Below are positions 22,279 to 30,536 of a stretch of DNA of 64,000 bases, piece after piece. This stretch comes from Pseudomonas sp. GCEP-101 (lineage in GTDB: Bacteria > Pseudomonadota > Gammaproteobacteria > Pseudomonadales > Pseudomonadaceae), in NCBI RefSeq assembly GCF_025133575.1, contig NZ_CP104011.1:5774965-5838964 (forward strand), in the 5' to 3' direction. A program made the translations under genes and the position numbers. The number at the start of each line of letters is the position of its first letter. Within the stretch, counting starts at the first letter, position 1. The notes beneath the pieces are model-generated. The model made no database searches, was not told the origin of the DNA, and saw only the letters and a list, made by a program, of their open reading frames with translations.

Positions 22279-24438
22279 TCAGGCCTTCGCCTCCAGGGGT
22301 TCAATAGTACCGTCGCGGACCACCGCGGCGAACTGTTGCTTCATCTGTAGCACATAGGGGTCGGCGGCGATGGACGCCTCGGCCTGGCGCTGACGCTCGG
22401 CGCGCTTGCGCGCGGCGGCCTGGGCCGGGGTTTCCTGCTCGGGCTTCTGCTGGGTGACCTGCAGCGTCAGGGTACGCCCATGGTACTGGTTCAGCGCATC
22501 GTTCAGGCGGCGCTGCTGGGTGGCGTTGAACAGGGCGCTCTGGCCCGGGTCCAGGTGCAGGTGCCAGTTGTCACCGTCCACGGCCACCAGGGTGCAGTTG
22601 GCGCCGATGCTGGCGGTCAGGCCGGCCAGGCCCAGGCGCGGGAACAGCTCCAGCCACTCGGCGGCAAGGCCGGTGGCGGGCATGGCGGCGGGCTCGGGCT
22701 CCGGCTCGGCCTGCTCCTGCGGCGCCTCGTTCTCGAGGTAGCCGTAGGATTCCATGTCGACTTCGTAGTAATCCTCGGCGGGCGGCGGCTCTTCGTCGCG
22801 ATCGTCGTCTTCGGCCGGTGCCTCGGCTACCACCGGGGCGGGCAGGTCCACCGGGGCCGGCGCGGCTGCTTGCGCCAAAGGCGCAGCCGCGACAGGTGCA
22901 GGTGCAGGTGCAGGTGCAGGTGCAGGTGCAGGTGCAGCAGGCTCAGCCGGCGCGGGCGCGGGCGCGACGGCAACCGGCACCGCGGGCTCGTCCCATGGCA
23001 GATCCACCGGCACGTCGGCAACCGGCGGCGGTTCGACTGCCGGAGCAGGGTCAGCCGCGGCCAGGGGTTGCGGCTGCGGCTCGACCGGAGCCGGGGCCGC
23101 TGCGACGACCGGAGCGGGAGCCACAACGGGCGCGGCCTCCACGACCGGAGCCGGGGCAACCTGAGGCTGCGGCGCAGCAACGGTCGGAGCAGTCTCGGCA
23201 ACCGGCGCGACCGGAGCGGGCACGGCCGGCGGCGCGGCAATGGCTGCAACCGGCGCCGCAACGGCGGCGCCGGCCACTGGGTTGGGGTTGGAATCAGCCG
23301 TGGCCTTGCTGATCCCCAGGTCCTTTAGTGGCGACCTGGGCGCGCCGTCGGCATCCGCCGGGCGGAACGCCAGCATGCGCAGCAGCACCATCTCGAAGCC
23401 GCCACGGGGGTCGGGCGCCAGCGGCAGGTCGCGACGGCCGATCAGGCCCATCTGGTAATAGAACTGCACGTCTTCGGCCGGCAGCGCCTGGGCCAGTGCC
23501 AGCACGCGATCACGGTCGCCCTGGCCGTTGTCCACCGCCTCGGGCAGCGCCTGGGCGATGGCCACGCGGTACAGCACGTTGAGTATTTCGGCCAGTACGC
23601 CGCCCCAGTCCGGGCCCTGCTCGGCCAGGTGGCGGACGGCTTCCAGCAGCGCGCGGGCATCGCCTTCGAGCAACGCATGGAGCACACCGTAGACCTGCCC
23701 GTGATCCAGGGTACCGAGCATGGCGCGCACGTCGGCGGCCAGCACCTTGCCTTCGCCGAAGGCGATGGCCTGGTCGGTGAGGCTCATGGCGTCACGCATC
23801 GAGCCATCGGCCGCGCGGCCCAGCAGCCACAGCGCATCGTCCTCGAAGGGCACGTTCTCGGCGCCCAGGACGTGGGTGAGGTGCTCGACCACGCGCTCCG
23901 GCGGCATGTTCTTCAGGGAGAACTGCAGGCAGCGCGAGAGAATGGTCACCGGGAGCTTCTGCGGGTCCGTGGTGGCCAGCAGGAACTTCACGTGGGGTGG
24001 CGGCTCCTCCAGGGTCTTCAACAGGGCGTTGAAGCTGTGGCTGGAGAGCATGTGCACTTCGTCGATCAGGTAGACCTTGTAGCGCCCGCGGCTCGGCGAG
24101 TACTGCACGTTGTCGAGCAGCTCGCGGGTGTCCTCGACCTTGGTGCGGCTGGCGGCGTCCACTTCGATCAGGTCGACGAAGCGGCCCTCGTCGATCTCGC
24201 GGCACACCGAGCACTGCCCGCAGGGAGTCGAGCTGACGCCGGTCTCGCAGTTCAGGCACTTGGCCAGGATGCGCGCGATGGTGGTCTTGCCCACACCACG
24301 GGTACCGGTGAACAGGTAGGCGTGGTGCAGGCGCTGGTTGTCCAGCGCGTTGATCAGGGCCTTGAGCACATGGGTCTGGCCGACCATTTCGCGGAACGAG
24401 CGCGGACGCCATTTGCGGGCAAGAACCTGATAACTCAT
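22279..24438 (-). CDS. dnaX: DNA polymerase III tau/gamma subunit
   Basis: A 719-residue clamp-loader ATPase that also tethers polymerase cores. It has a Walker A (GTRGVGKTT), a four-Cys zinc module (C-x8-C-x2-C-x2-C, near residues 64-79), a Walker B-like DEVHML, and the SRC sensor motif. A Pro/Ala/Val-rich linker spans about residues 375-580, and a C-terminal tau domain follows. The linker contains a run of Ala-Pro dipeptides encoded by CAGGTG hexamers. No A-rich slippery heptamer like that of E. coli dnaX was seen, so a frameshifted gamma is not predicted from sequence. Confidence 0.96.
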   Translation of the reverse strand: MSYQVLARKWRPRSFREMVGQTHVLKALINALDNQRLHHAYLFTGTRGVGKTTIARILAKCLNCETGVSSTPCGQCSVCREIDEGRFVDLIEVDAASRTKVEDTRELLDNVQYSPSRGRYKVYLIDEVHMLSSHSFNALLKTLEEPPPHVKFLLATTDPQKLPVTILSRCLQFSLKNMPPERVVEHLTHVLGAENVPFEDDALWLLGRAADGSMRDAMSLTDQAIAFGEGKVLAADVRAMLGTLDHGQVYGVLHALLEGDARALLEAVRHLAEQGPDWGGVLAEILNVLYRVAIAQALPEAVDNGQGDRDRVLALAQALPAEDVQFYYQMGLIGRRDLPLAPDPRGGFEMVLLRMLAFRPADADGAPRSPLKDLGISKATADSNPNPVAGAAVAAPVAAIAAPPAVPAPVAPVAETAPTVAAPQPQVAPAPVVEAAPVVAPAPVVAAAPAPVEPQPQPLAAADPAPAVEPPPVADVPVDLPWDEPAVPVAVAPAPAPAEPAAPAPAPAPAPAPAPVAAAPLAQAAAPAPVDLPAPVVAEAPAEDDDRDEEPPPAEDYYEVDMESYGYLENEAPQEQAEPEPEPAAMPATGLAAEWLELFPRLGLAGLTASIGANCTLVAVDGDNWHLHLDPGQSALFNATQQRRLNDALNQYHGRTLTLQVTQQKPEQETPAQAAARKRAERQRQAEASIAADPYVLQMKQQFAAVVRDGTIEPLEAKA
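22893..22937. repeat. Hexanucleotide CAGGTG repeat in dnaX
   Basis: About seven perfect CAGGTG units on the plus strand encode an (Ala-Pro) run in the tau linker. Length changes by slippage would stay in frame. Confidence 0.85.
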
Positions 24439-24590
24439 TGAAATCCATCGCGACAGGTGAGCAGAAGTGCGCTAATCCTAGCGAAGCGGACTGTAAATTG
24501 CACCCGATGTCCGCACCGGTCGTTGTCGCATCTTGGCAAGGGCCGGGCTACACGGCATTGTGTCGTCGTTCTGCCATCAACGGAGCCTTG

Positions 24591-25313
24591 ATGCGCTTCC
24601 TTGCCACCGCCCTGCTGCTGCTCGCCACTCTCGCCCAGGCCGACGACCGTCCCCTGCGCTTCTCGGTGGTCGACAGCTGGGCGATGCCCCTGGCACAGAT
24701 CGAGAATGGAGAACTGACCGGCGGCATCATGTTCGAGCTGTTCAACGAGGCGGCGCACGAACTGGGCCGGCAGGCCGCCTTCCACATCGTGCCCCGCGCG
24801 CGCATCGAACAGGCGTTGCTCACTCACACCGTGGACGTGCGCTGCTACGTGTCGCGCAGCTGGATCGAACACGAATTCAACGACTACCGCTGGAGCGCCC
24901 CGCTCCTGGTGCAGCGCGACCTGCTGGTGGTGCGCGACGCTCCGGCAGACAAGCTGGAAACCCTCCCCAGCCAATCCGTCGGCACCGTGCTGGGCTATCA
25001 CTATCCGCGCCTGCAGCCGCTGCTGGACAGCCACTGGCTGACCCGCGACGACGCCCGCAACCAGGAGCTGGTGCTGAAGAAGCTGCGCATCGGCCGCTAC
25101 CAGTACGCCATCAGCAGCGAGTTTGCGCTGAACTGGTTCAACCGCTCGCTGCCCGAGGCGGAGCGCCTGCGGATCGCCAGCGTGATCGAGGAAACGCCGC
25201 TGTCGTGCATGGTGCTGGATACGCCGGAGGTGCGCGCCGACGAGGTACTCGCGGTGCTGGCGAAGATCAAGGCGTCGGGGAAGATCGAGCAGATCCTGGA
25301 TCACTATCGCTGA
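24591..25313 (+). CDS. Periplasmic substrate-binding protein (SBP_bac_3 family)
   Basis: A 240-residue predicted periplasmic protein with a cleavable signal peptide (MRFLATALLLLATLAQA) and the two-lobe solute-binding fold of the amino-acid ABC-transporter family (IENGELTGGIMFELFNE, SVGTVLGYHYP). No permease or ATPase gene is next to it, so it is an orphan binding protein. Divergent from dnaX. ATG 24591 follows CGGAG. Confidence 0.82.
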   Translation: MRFLATALLLLATLAQADDRPLRFSVVDSWAMPLAQIENGELTGGIMFELFNEAAHELGRQAAFHIVPRARIEQALLTHTVDVRCYVSRSWIEHEFNDYRWSAPLLVQRDLLVVRDAPADKLETLPSQSVGTVLGYHYPRLQPLLDSHWLTRDDARNQELVLKKLRIGRYQYAISSEFALNWFNRSLPEAERLRIASVIEETPLSCMVLDTPEVRADEVLAVLAKIKASGKIEQILDHYR

Positions 25314-25369
25314 GGCGATTCGTGCATCGACAGGCGGGGGCGCGAGGTTTTCCTGGCCCCGAAATGGAG

Positions 25370-25477
25370 GCGGCCCCGCCAGCCACACCCCGGCACACAA
25401 TGTCCCCGCTATGGCTGCTTCCTTCCGGACCTGACCAGGTTAACGGGTAATCGTTGCGGGGGGACCGACAGGGCCAC
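25370..25477 (-). ncRNA. ffs: 4.5S RNA of the signal recognition particle
   Basis: The minus strand carries the conserved SRP tetraloop region, GGTCAGGTCCGGAAGGAAGC, centred near 25430, and the ends pair (GGCCCTG near 25476 with GGGGCC near 25375) to form the long hairpin of bacterial 4.5S RNA. Size is about 105 bases; exact ends are estimated. The product binds Ffh for cotranslational membrane targeting. Confidence 0.95.
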
Positions 25478-25513
25478 CATCGCGAGAACTCGCCAGATCG
25501 GCGAGCCGCGCCA

Positions 25514-25541
25514 TTGTAGCGGCTTGAGCGCAACTTACAAG
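25514..25541 (-). promoter_or_regulatory. Predicted sigma70 promoter of ffs
   Basis: Minus-strand TTGTAA (25536-25541), 16 bases, then TACAAT (25514-25519). Transcription would start about 30 bases before the mature 5' end, leaving a short leader containing a small hairpin (CTCGCC/GGCGAG) that processing would remove. Confidence 0.5.
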
Positions 25542-25709
25542 TACTTCAAGCACTTAGCGCTGCCCTTCAGGAAATCCCTGACCGTCATCACTAATCCGGG
25601 CGATTATTTCGAGAATCGCTTCACGCGCTATAAAGAAATTTCCTCTTGCGCCGACGCCCTGAATAGAGATCCCGCCAATCAAGGACGGGCCATTCAGAGC
25701 GAGAAAGCC

Positions 25710-26081
25710 ATGATGTCCGTTGCCCTGCGTTCCACCACCCTTGCCGCCCTGCTCTGCTCCACCCCGCTGATGGCCTACGACGGCATCATCTACTTCAGTG
25801 GTGCAGTGGTCGAGCCGACCTGCCAGGTCGGGCTGAGCAACGTTACTGACCGCAGCGCACACGTGCAGCTGAGCGAGTGCGGCCAGGTGGTGACGATGAT
25901 GCTGAACGAGCCGCGCGGCGCGCAGCCCAGCGTGAGCTATCGGCTGACCGATATGCACGGCAAGGCGCTGGGCAGGGGCATCACCGCCACCGGCGATGCC
26001 GACAGTGTGATCCGCGAGGTCACCCAGGGCGGCGTCGCTGCAGGCCAGCGCAATGTGGTGCTGGTGGCCGAATACCTGTAA
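25710..26081 (+). CDS. Lone fimbrial-adhesin-like (type 1 pilin-like) secreted protein
   Basis: A 123-residue secreted protein with signal peptide (ending LMA near residue 22), then a motif like that of chaperone-usher pilins: an early strand (IIYFSGAVVEPTCQV) with a Cys, a second Cys about 30 residues on (LSECGQ), and an aromatic near the C terminus (VVLVAEYL). It lacks a nearby chaperone or usher and is shorter than a normal pilin (about 150-180 residues), so its assembly route is unknown. ATG at 25710 or 25713. Confidence 0.65.
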   Translation: MMSVALRSTTLAALLCSTPLMAYDGIIYFSGAVVEPTCQVGLSNVTDRSAHVQLSECGQVVTMMLNEPRGAQPSVSYRLTDMHGKALGRGITATGDADSVIREVTQGGVAAGQRNVVLVAEYL

Positions 26082-26086
26082 GGGCG

Positions 26087-26464
26087 TTATTGCCCCTGGA
26101 GCAGGCCCTCGGGCCGAGGCTGGGTGGAAACTTCCAGGTTCGGCCCGATGAACAGGTCCATCTTGCTGTAGCCCGGACGGGTGCTGAAGGTCGAATAGCG
26201 CTCTGCGCCCTGGTGGAACTGGAAGGCGACGCGATACTCGCCCGAACGCAGCAGGCGCAGCGGGAAGGCGCGCGCCTCACCCGGCTTGATCTCGCCCGCG
26301 CGGGTTTCCTCGCCGTTTTCCTTGAAGCTGTAACTCACCGCAGGGCCGCCCACGCCGTCGTAATGCAGGACGATCTGCGGGCGCTCGGTCCAGGCCACGT
26401 AGGCCCCGAACAGCAGCACCAATGCCGCCACGCCGAGCAGGCGCTGCTTTCTTGCCTTGTCCAT
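26087..26464 (-). CDS. Hypothetical membrane-anchored protein
   Basis: A 125-residue protein with an N-terminal signal-anchor helix (about residues 8-25) and a predicted periplasmic beta-rich domain. No recognised motif. It converges with the pilin-like gene six bases away and lies just downstream of the HU-family gene on the same strand. Confidence 0.65.
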   Translation of the reverse strand: MDKARKQRLLGVAALVLLFGAYVAWTERPQIVLHYDGVGGPAVSYSFKENGEETRAGEIKPGEARAFPLRLLRSGEYRVAFQFHQGAERYSTFSTRPGYSKMDLFIGPNLEVSTQPRPEGLLQGQ

Positions 26465-26530
26465 CGTGCTCTCCGCTCACGGATGGCCCGCCCCGCACCG
26501 AACCCTCGCTGGGCGAAACGGGCCCGCCGA

Positions 26531-26809
26531 TCAGTTCAGGCTGTCAACCAGCGCCTTGGCCGGCACCAGGCGCACCGCCTTCTTCGCGGCGATCTCGATG
26601 GTCTTGCCGGTCTGCGGGTTGCGGCCGGTGCGAGCGGCGCGCTCGCTGACCTTGAGCTTGCCGATGCCCGGCAGGGTCAGCTCACCGTCGTTCTCCAGGG
26701 CGTCCTGGGCGATCTGCGCCAGTTGCTCGAACACGCCGCGCACAGCGGCCTGGGTCAGGTCGAGGGATTCGGCGATATCGCGAACCAGTTGGTCCTTGGT
26801 CATGGGCAT
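26531..26809 (-). CDS. HU/IHF-family DNA-binding protein
   Basis: A 92-residue histone-like protein. The helical dimerisation half (MTKDQLVRDIAE...) and the beta-arm with the PxxG-like ARTGRNPQTGKTIEI signature followed by VRLVPAKAL are clear. It is slightly different from main HupB and closer to the divergent HU paralogues of pseudomonads. AAGGAG is seven bases ahead of the first ATG at 26809, favouring that over the ATG two codons in. It lies just downstream of ligA. Confidence 0.9.
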   Translation of the reverse strand: MPMTKDQLVRDIAESLDLTQAAVRGVFEQLAQIAQDALENDGELTLPGIGKLKVSERAARTGRNPQTGKTIEIAAKKAVRLVPAKALVDSLN

Positions 26810-26862
26810 GGATTGACTCCTTGATGCGTTGATCGTGATTCGTTGATCGAAAGAAAGGCGTG

Positions 26863-29250
26863 TCAGGCGCCGATGCCGTGGTCGGCCAGCAGCGTGATCA
26901 GCTGCTCTTCGTCCATCACGGCGACGCCAAGTTCCTGGGCCTTGGCCAATTTCGAACCCGCGCCAGGCCCTGCGACCACGCAGTGGGTCTTGGCCGAGAC
27001 GGAGCCGGCGACCTTGGCGCCCAGGCTTTCGAGCTTCTCCTTGGCCACATCGCGGCTCATGGCTTCGAGCGTACCGGTGAGCACCCAGGTCTGGCCGGCC
27101 AGCGGCAGGCCTTCGACCACCTTGCGCTCGCTGCGCCAGTGCATGCCGAACTCGGCCAGCTGCGCCTCGACCGCCCTGGCGCGCTCGACGCGGGTGGCAT
27201 CGGCGAAATACTCGCGCACCGACTGCTTGGCCTTTTCGTTCACCCCTTTCAGGGTGCTGAGGTCGAGCCAGTCCTGGCTGAGGGTGACCAGGGCATCGAG
27301 ACTGCCGGTCCGGTCAGCCAGCTTCTCGGCGCCGGTGGCGGCGATGAAGGGGATGTTCAGCTTGTCGATGAAGCCGGCCAGCGTGGCGACGGCGGCAAAC
27401 TCGGCAGACACCTCGCCTTCGTCCTGCAGTTCGACGCCACGCTCGAGCAATTGCGCGATGACCTCGCGGTTGTGCTCATCGTCGAAGAAATTGTGGATCT
27501 CGTAGGCCACTTCGCCGCCGACATCCGGCAGGTAGGTGAGCACTTCCGGCAGCGCCTTCTGGATGCGCGCCAGGGAGCCGAGCGAGCGCGCCAGCAGCTT
27601 GGCGGTCTCCTCGCCGACGTCGGGGATGCCCAGGGCGAAGACGAAGCGTGCCAGCGTCGGCTTGCGACTGTCGGCAATCGCGGCGAGCAGGTTGCGCGTG
27701 GAGACTTCGGCGAAGCCCTCCAGCTCGATGACCTGCTCGAACGTCAGGGTGTAGAGGTCCGCCGGCGACTTCACCAGCCCCTTGTCCACCAGCTGCTCGA
27801 CGATCTTGTCGCCGAGGCCGTCGATATCCATCGCGCGGCGCGACACGAAGTGGATGATCGCCTGCTTGAGCTGAGCCTGGCAGAACAGTCGGCCGACGCA
27901 GCGGTAGATCGCCCCCTCGCTGACCGACTCCTTGCCCTTGCTGCGCTTGACCAACTGGGTGCGCTCGACCTGCGAGCCGCACACCGGGCACTGCGTGGGA
28001 ATCTCCACCGGGCGGGCGTCCGCCGGGCGGCGTTCGGTGACCACCTGCATGACCTGCGGAATCACATCGCCAGCGCGGCGGATGATCACGGTGTCGCCGA
28101 TCATCAGGCCCAGGCGGGCGACCTCGTCCATGTTGTGCAGGGTGGCGTTGGAGACGGTCACGCCGGCCACCTGCACCGGCTTCAGGCGCGCCACCGGCGT
28201 CACGGCGCCGGTACGGCCGACCTGGAATTCCACGTCGAGCAGCTCGGTCAGCTCTTCCCGCGCCGGGAACTTGTGGGCGATCGCCCAGCGCGGCTCGCGG
28301 GCGCGGAAGCCCAGCTCGCGCTGGAAGTCGATGCGGTTGACCTTGAACACCACGCCGTCAATCTCATAGGCGAGGCTGTCGCGGCGCGCGCCGATGTCCT
28401 CGTAGTAGGCGCGGCAGCCCTCGACCCCCTTGGCCAGCTTCAGCTCGCGGCTGATCGGGATGCCCCAGCCCTTGAGCGCCTCGAGAATGCCGACCTGGGT
28501 GCCGGGCAGCGTGCCACCCTCGACGCGGCCGAAACCGTAGCAGCAGAACTCCAGCGGGCGGCTGGCGGTGATCTTCGAATCCAGCTGTCGCAGGCTGCCA
28601 GCCGCGGCGTTGCGCGGGTTGGCGAACGTCTTGCCACCGGCTTCCATCTGCCGCTGGTTGAGCGCCTCGAAACCGGCCTTGGACATGAACACTTCGCCGC
28701 GCACCTCCAGCACCGCCGGCCAGCCCTCGCCCTTCAGGCGCAGCGGCACGTTGCGGATGGTGCGCACGTTGACGCTGATGTCTTCGCCGGTGGTGCCATC
28801 GCCGCGGGTGGCGCCGCGGGTCAGCACGCCGTTCTCGTACAGCAGGCTCACCGCCAGGCCGTCGAGCTTGGGTTCGCAGCTGTACTCCACCTCGGCGCCG
28901 CCGCCGAACAGGTCCGAGGCCGGCAGCAGGTCCGCCAGGCCTTCGCGCACGCGGCGGTCGAAGTCGTTGAGGTCCTGCTCCTCGAAGGCGTTGCCCAGGC
29001 TGAGCATCGGCACCTCGTGGCGCACCTCGCCGAAGGCCGAGGCAGCCGCACCGCCGACGCGCTGGGTCGGCGACTCGGGGGTGACCAGTTCCGGATGCTC
29101 GGTCTCCAGCGCCTTCAGCTCGCGGAACAGGCGGTCGTACTCGGCGTCCGGCACGCTCGGCTCGTCGAGCACGTAGTAGCGGTAGTTGTGGTCGTCGAGT
29201 TCGCTGCGCAGCTGGGCGATGCGTTCGGCTGCGGTTTGGGAGTCGGTCAT
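26863..29250 (-). CDS. ligA: NAD-dependent DNA ligase LigA
   Basis: A 795-residue ligase sealing nicks during replication and repair using NAD+. In order: the Ia domain, the adenylation domain with active-site Lys in PKLDGLAV (near residue 130), the OB fold, a four-Cys zinc finger (CPVCGSQV ... CQAQ), HhH repeats, and a C-terminal BRCT domain. It is longer than E. coli LigA (about 670), as is usual in Pseudomonas. It follows zipA on the same strand after 87 bases. Confidence 0.97.
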   Translation of the reverse strand: MTDSQTAAERIAQLRSELDDHNYRYYVLDEPSVPDAEYDRLFRELKALETEHPELVTPESPTQRVGGAAASAFGEVRHEVPMLSLGNAFEEQDLNDFDRRVREGLADLLPASDLFGGGAEVEYSCEPKLDGLAVSLLYENGVLTRGATRGDGTTGEDISVNVRTIRNVPLRLKGEGWPAVLEVRGEVFMSKAGFEALNQRQMEAGGKTFANPRNAAAGSLRQLDSKITASRPLEFCCYGFGRVEGGTLPGTQVGILEALKGWGIPISRELKLAKGVEGCRAYYEDIGARRDSLAYEIDGVVFKVNRIDFQRELGFRAREPRWAIAHKFPAREELTELLDVEFQVGRTGAVTPVARLKPVQVAGVTVSNATLHNMDEVARLGLMIGDTVIIRRAGDVIPQVMQVVTERRPADARPVEIPTQCPVCGSQVERTQLVKRSKGKESVSEGAIYRCVGRLFCQAQLKQAIIHFVSRRAMDIDGLGDKIVEQLVDKGLVKSPADLYTLTFEQVIELEGFAEVSTRNLLAAIADSRKPTLARFVFALGIPDVGEETAKLLARSLGSLARIQKALPEVLTYLPDVGGEVAYEIHNFFDDEHNREVIAQLLERGVELQDEGEVSAEFAAVATLAGFIDKLNIPFIAATGAEKLADRTGSLDALVTLSQDWLDLSTLKGVNEKAKQSVREYFADATRVERARAVEAQLAEFGMHWRSERKVVEGLPLAGQTWVLTGTLEAMSRDVAKEKLESLGAKVAGSVSAKTHCVVAGPGAGSKLAKAQELGVAVMDEEQLITLLADHGIGA

Positions 29251-29291
29251 GCGGGAATCTCGGGCGGCAAGGGGTTGCGGCTAGAAATGCG

Positions 29292-29320
29292 AAGCCCCAA
29301 GGGTTGCTTGGGGCTTTTTG
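29292..29320 (+). terminator. Terminator-like hairpin between zipA and ligA, plus-strand polarity
   Basis: A 10-bp stem AAGCCCCAAG/CTTGGGGCTT with a 5-base loop is followed on the plus strand by TTT. Transcription of zipA and ligA is on the minus strand, where the hairpin lacks a U tract. It may weakly attenuate ligA or block antisense transcription. Confidence 0.45.
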
Positions 29321-29337
29321 TGCAGCGTGCGGAAAGC

Positions 29338-30234
29338 TTAGCGCTTCTGGGTCAGGGCGCGTCGCTCGAAGTCGATGATGCGCTGGCGGTAATGCTCGAT
29401 GGTCTGGGCGGTCATCACGCTGCGCTGCTCGTCCTTCAGCTCGCCATTGAGCTCCTGGGCCAGCTTGCGCGCGGCGGCGATCATCACGTCGAACGCCTGC
29501 TTGGGATGGCGCGGGCCCGGCAGGCCGAGGAAGAAGCTCACGGCGCGGGTGCTGAACTGGTCGATGTTGTCCAGATCGAAGGTGCCCGGCTTGACCGCGT
29601 TGGCCATGGAGAACAGCACTTCGCCGTTGCCGGCCATGCTCTCGTGGCGGTGGAAGATGTCCATCTCGCCGTAGCGCAGGCCGCTTTCGAGGATGTTCTG
29701 CAGCAGCGCCGGGCCCTTGAAGCCGGTTTCGTCGCGGCTGATGACGTTGATGATCAGCACTTCCTCGACCGGTGCCTGAGGCGCGGACGAGGTCGCAGCG
29801 GCCGCCGCGGGAGCGGCACGCTCCTTGTCCTTCTTGCGGTCCTTCCTGGGCTTTTCCTTTTCCTGCGCGGACTCGTCCAGCGGGTTGGGGAAATCCTCTT
29901 CGTCCAGCGGGCCGAGCAGGTTCGGGGCCGGGTCGTCCAGGTTCAGGTCGCCCTGGCGCGGTTCGCCACGGCGCTTGCCGCGCGATTCCTTGGCGCTGAC
30001 CTTGGGCAGGTCTTCCTCGTCCAGTGCCGGTTCGCGGTGCTCGACCACCCGGGAAGGCCCGAGCAGTTCCGGATTGCTGTCATCCCCGTCATCGGGCTGG
30101 TTGGCAAACTGGCGATCCAGCTTGAACCGCAACTTGCCCTTGCCGCCCCGCATACGACGCCAGCCGTCGAACAGAATGCCGGCGATGACGATAAGCCCAA
30201 TGACGATCAGCCATTCGCGCAGACCGATATCCAT
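29338..30234 (-). CDS. zipA: ZipA, cell-division protein
   Basis: A 298-residue inner-membrane protein that tethers FtsZ to the membrane. It has an N-terminal helix (residues 4-22; WLIVIGLIVIAGILF), a charged and Pro-rich linker (about 25-150), and a C-terminal FtsZ-binding domain (VLIINVISRDETGFKGPALLQ... near 160-290). Length fits Pseudomonas ZipA. It lies between smc and ligA. Confidence 0.95.
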   Translation of the reverse strand: MDIGLREWLIVIGLIVIAGILFDGWRRMRGGKGKLRFKLDRQFANQPDDGDDSNPELLGPSRVVEHREPALDEEDLPKVSAKESRGKRRGEPRQGDLNLDDPAPNLLGPLDEEDFPNPLDESAQEKEKPRKDRKKDKERAAPAAAAATSSAPQAPVEEVLIINVISRDETGFKGPALLQNILESGLRYGEMDIFHRHESMAGNGEVLFSMANAVKPGTFDLDNIDQFSTRAVSFFLGLPGPRHPKQAFDVMIAAARKLAQELNGELKDEQRSVMTAQTIEHYRQRIIDFERRALTQKR

Positions 30235-30536
30235 CTAATCCCGTAGCCCCTGAACAAAAAATGATGATGATGAAAAAAAGGACATCCTATCCCTTGAAAA
30301 CGTGGAGCCAACTTCATGTTCTGACTGATGTTTTCCACGCGATACAAAAGTGGGCGTTAAGCTAACACGCTCTCACATAACTTTACACTGCCTGAAGCCA
30401 TACTCCGCCGCGCACTTTGCAACTTTTCATAGCCGTCGCCACTTGCGCTTGCCAAATATAGCCTACCCCAATCAAATCAAGGCCTTAGGCTGAAAAAAAA
30501 GCACCTGGCCAGCATCCTTCGAGTTGACCTGCGCGA
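30235..30536 (-). other. AT-rich intergenic region between smc and zipA
   Basis: About 300 bases, notably AT-rich for this genome, with A/T homopolymers at 30258-30280 and 30493-30500. On the minus strand an eight-T run follows smc by about 36 bases but without a clean hairpin. No small gene or clear promoter hexamers could be fixed. It presumably holds the zipA promoter. Confidence 0.4.

Noticed and set aside
22279..24438. Programmed frameshift producing the gamma subunit in dnaX
   Set aside because: No A-rich slippery heptamer with a following hairpin was seen in the linker region.
26860..30246. A 1128-codon open frame antisense to ligA and zipA
   Set aside because: It spans two well-supported genes on the other strand and has no domain of its own.
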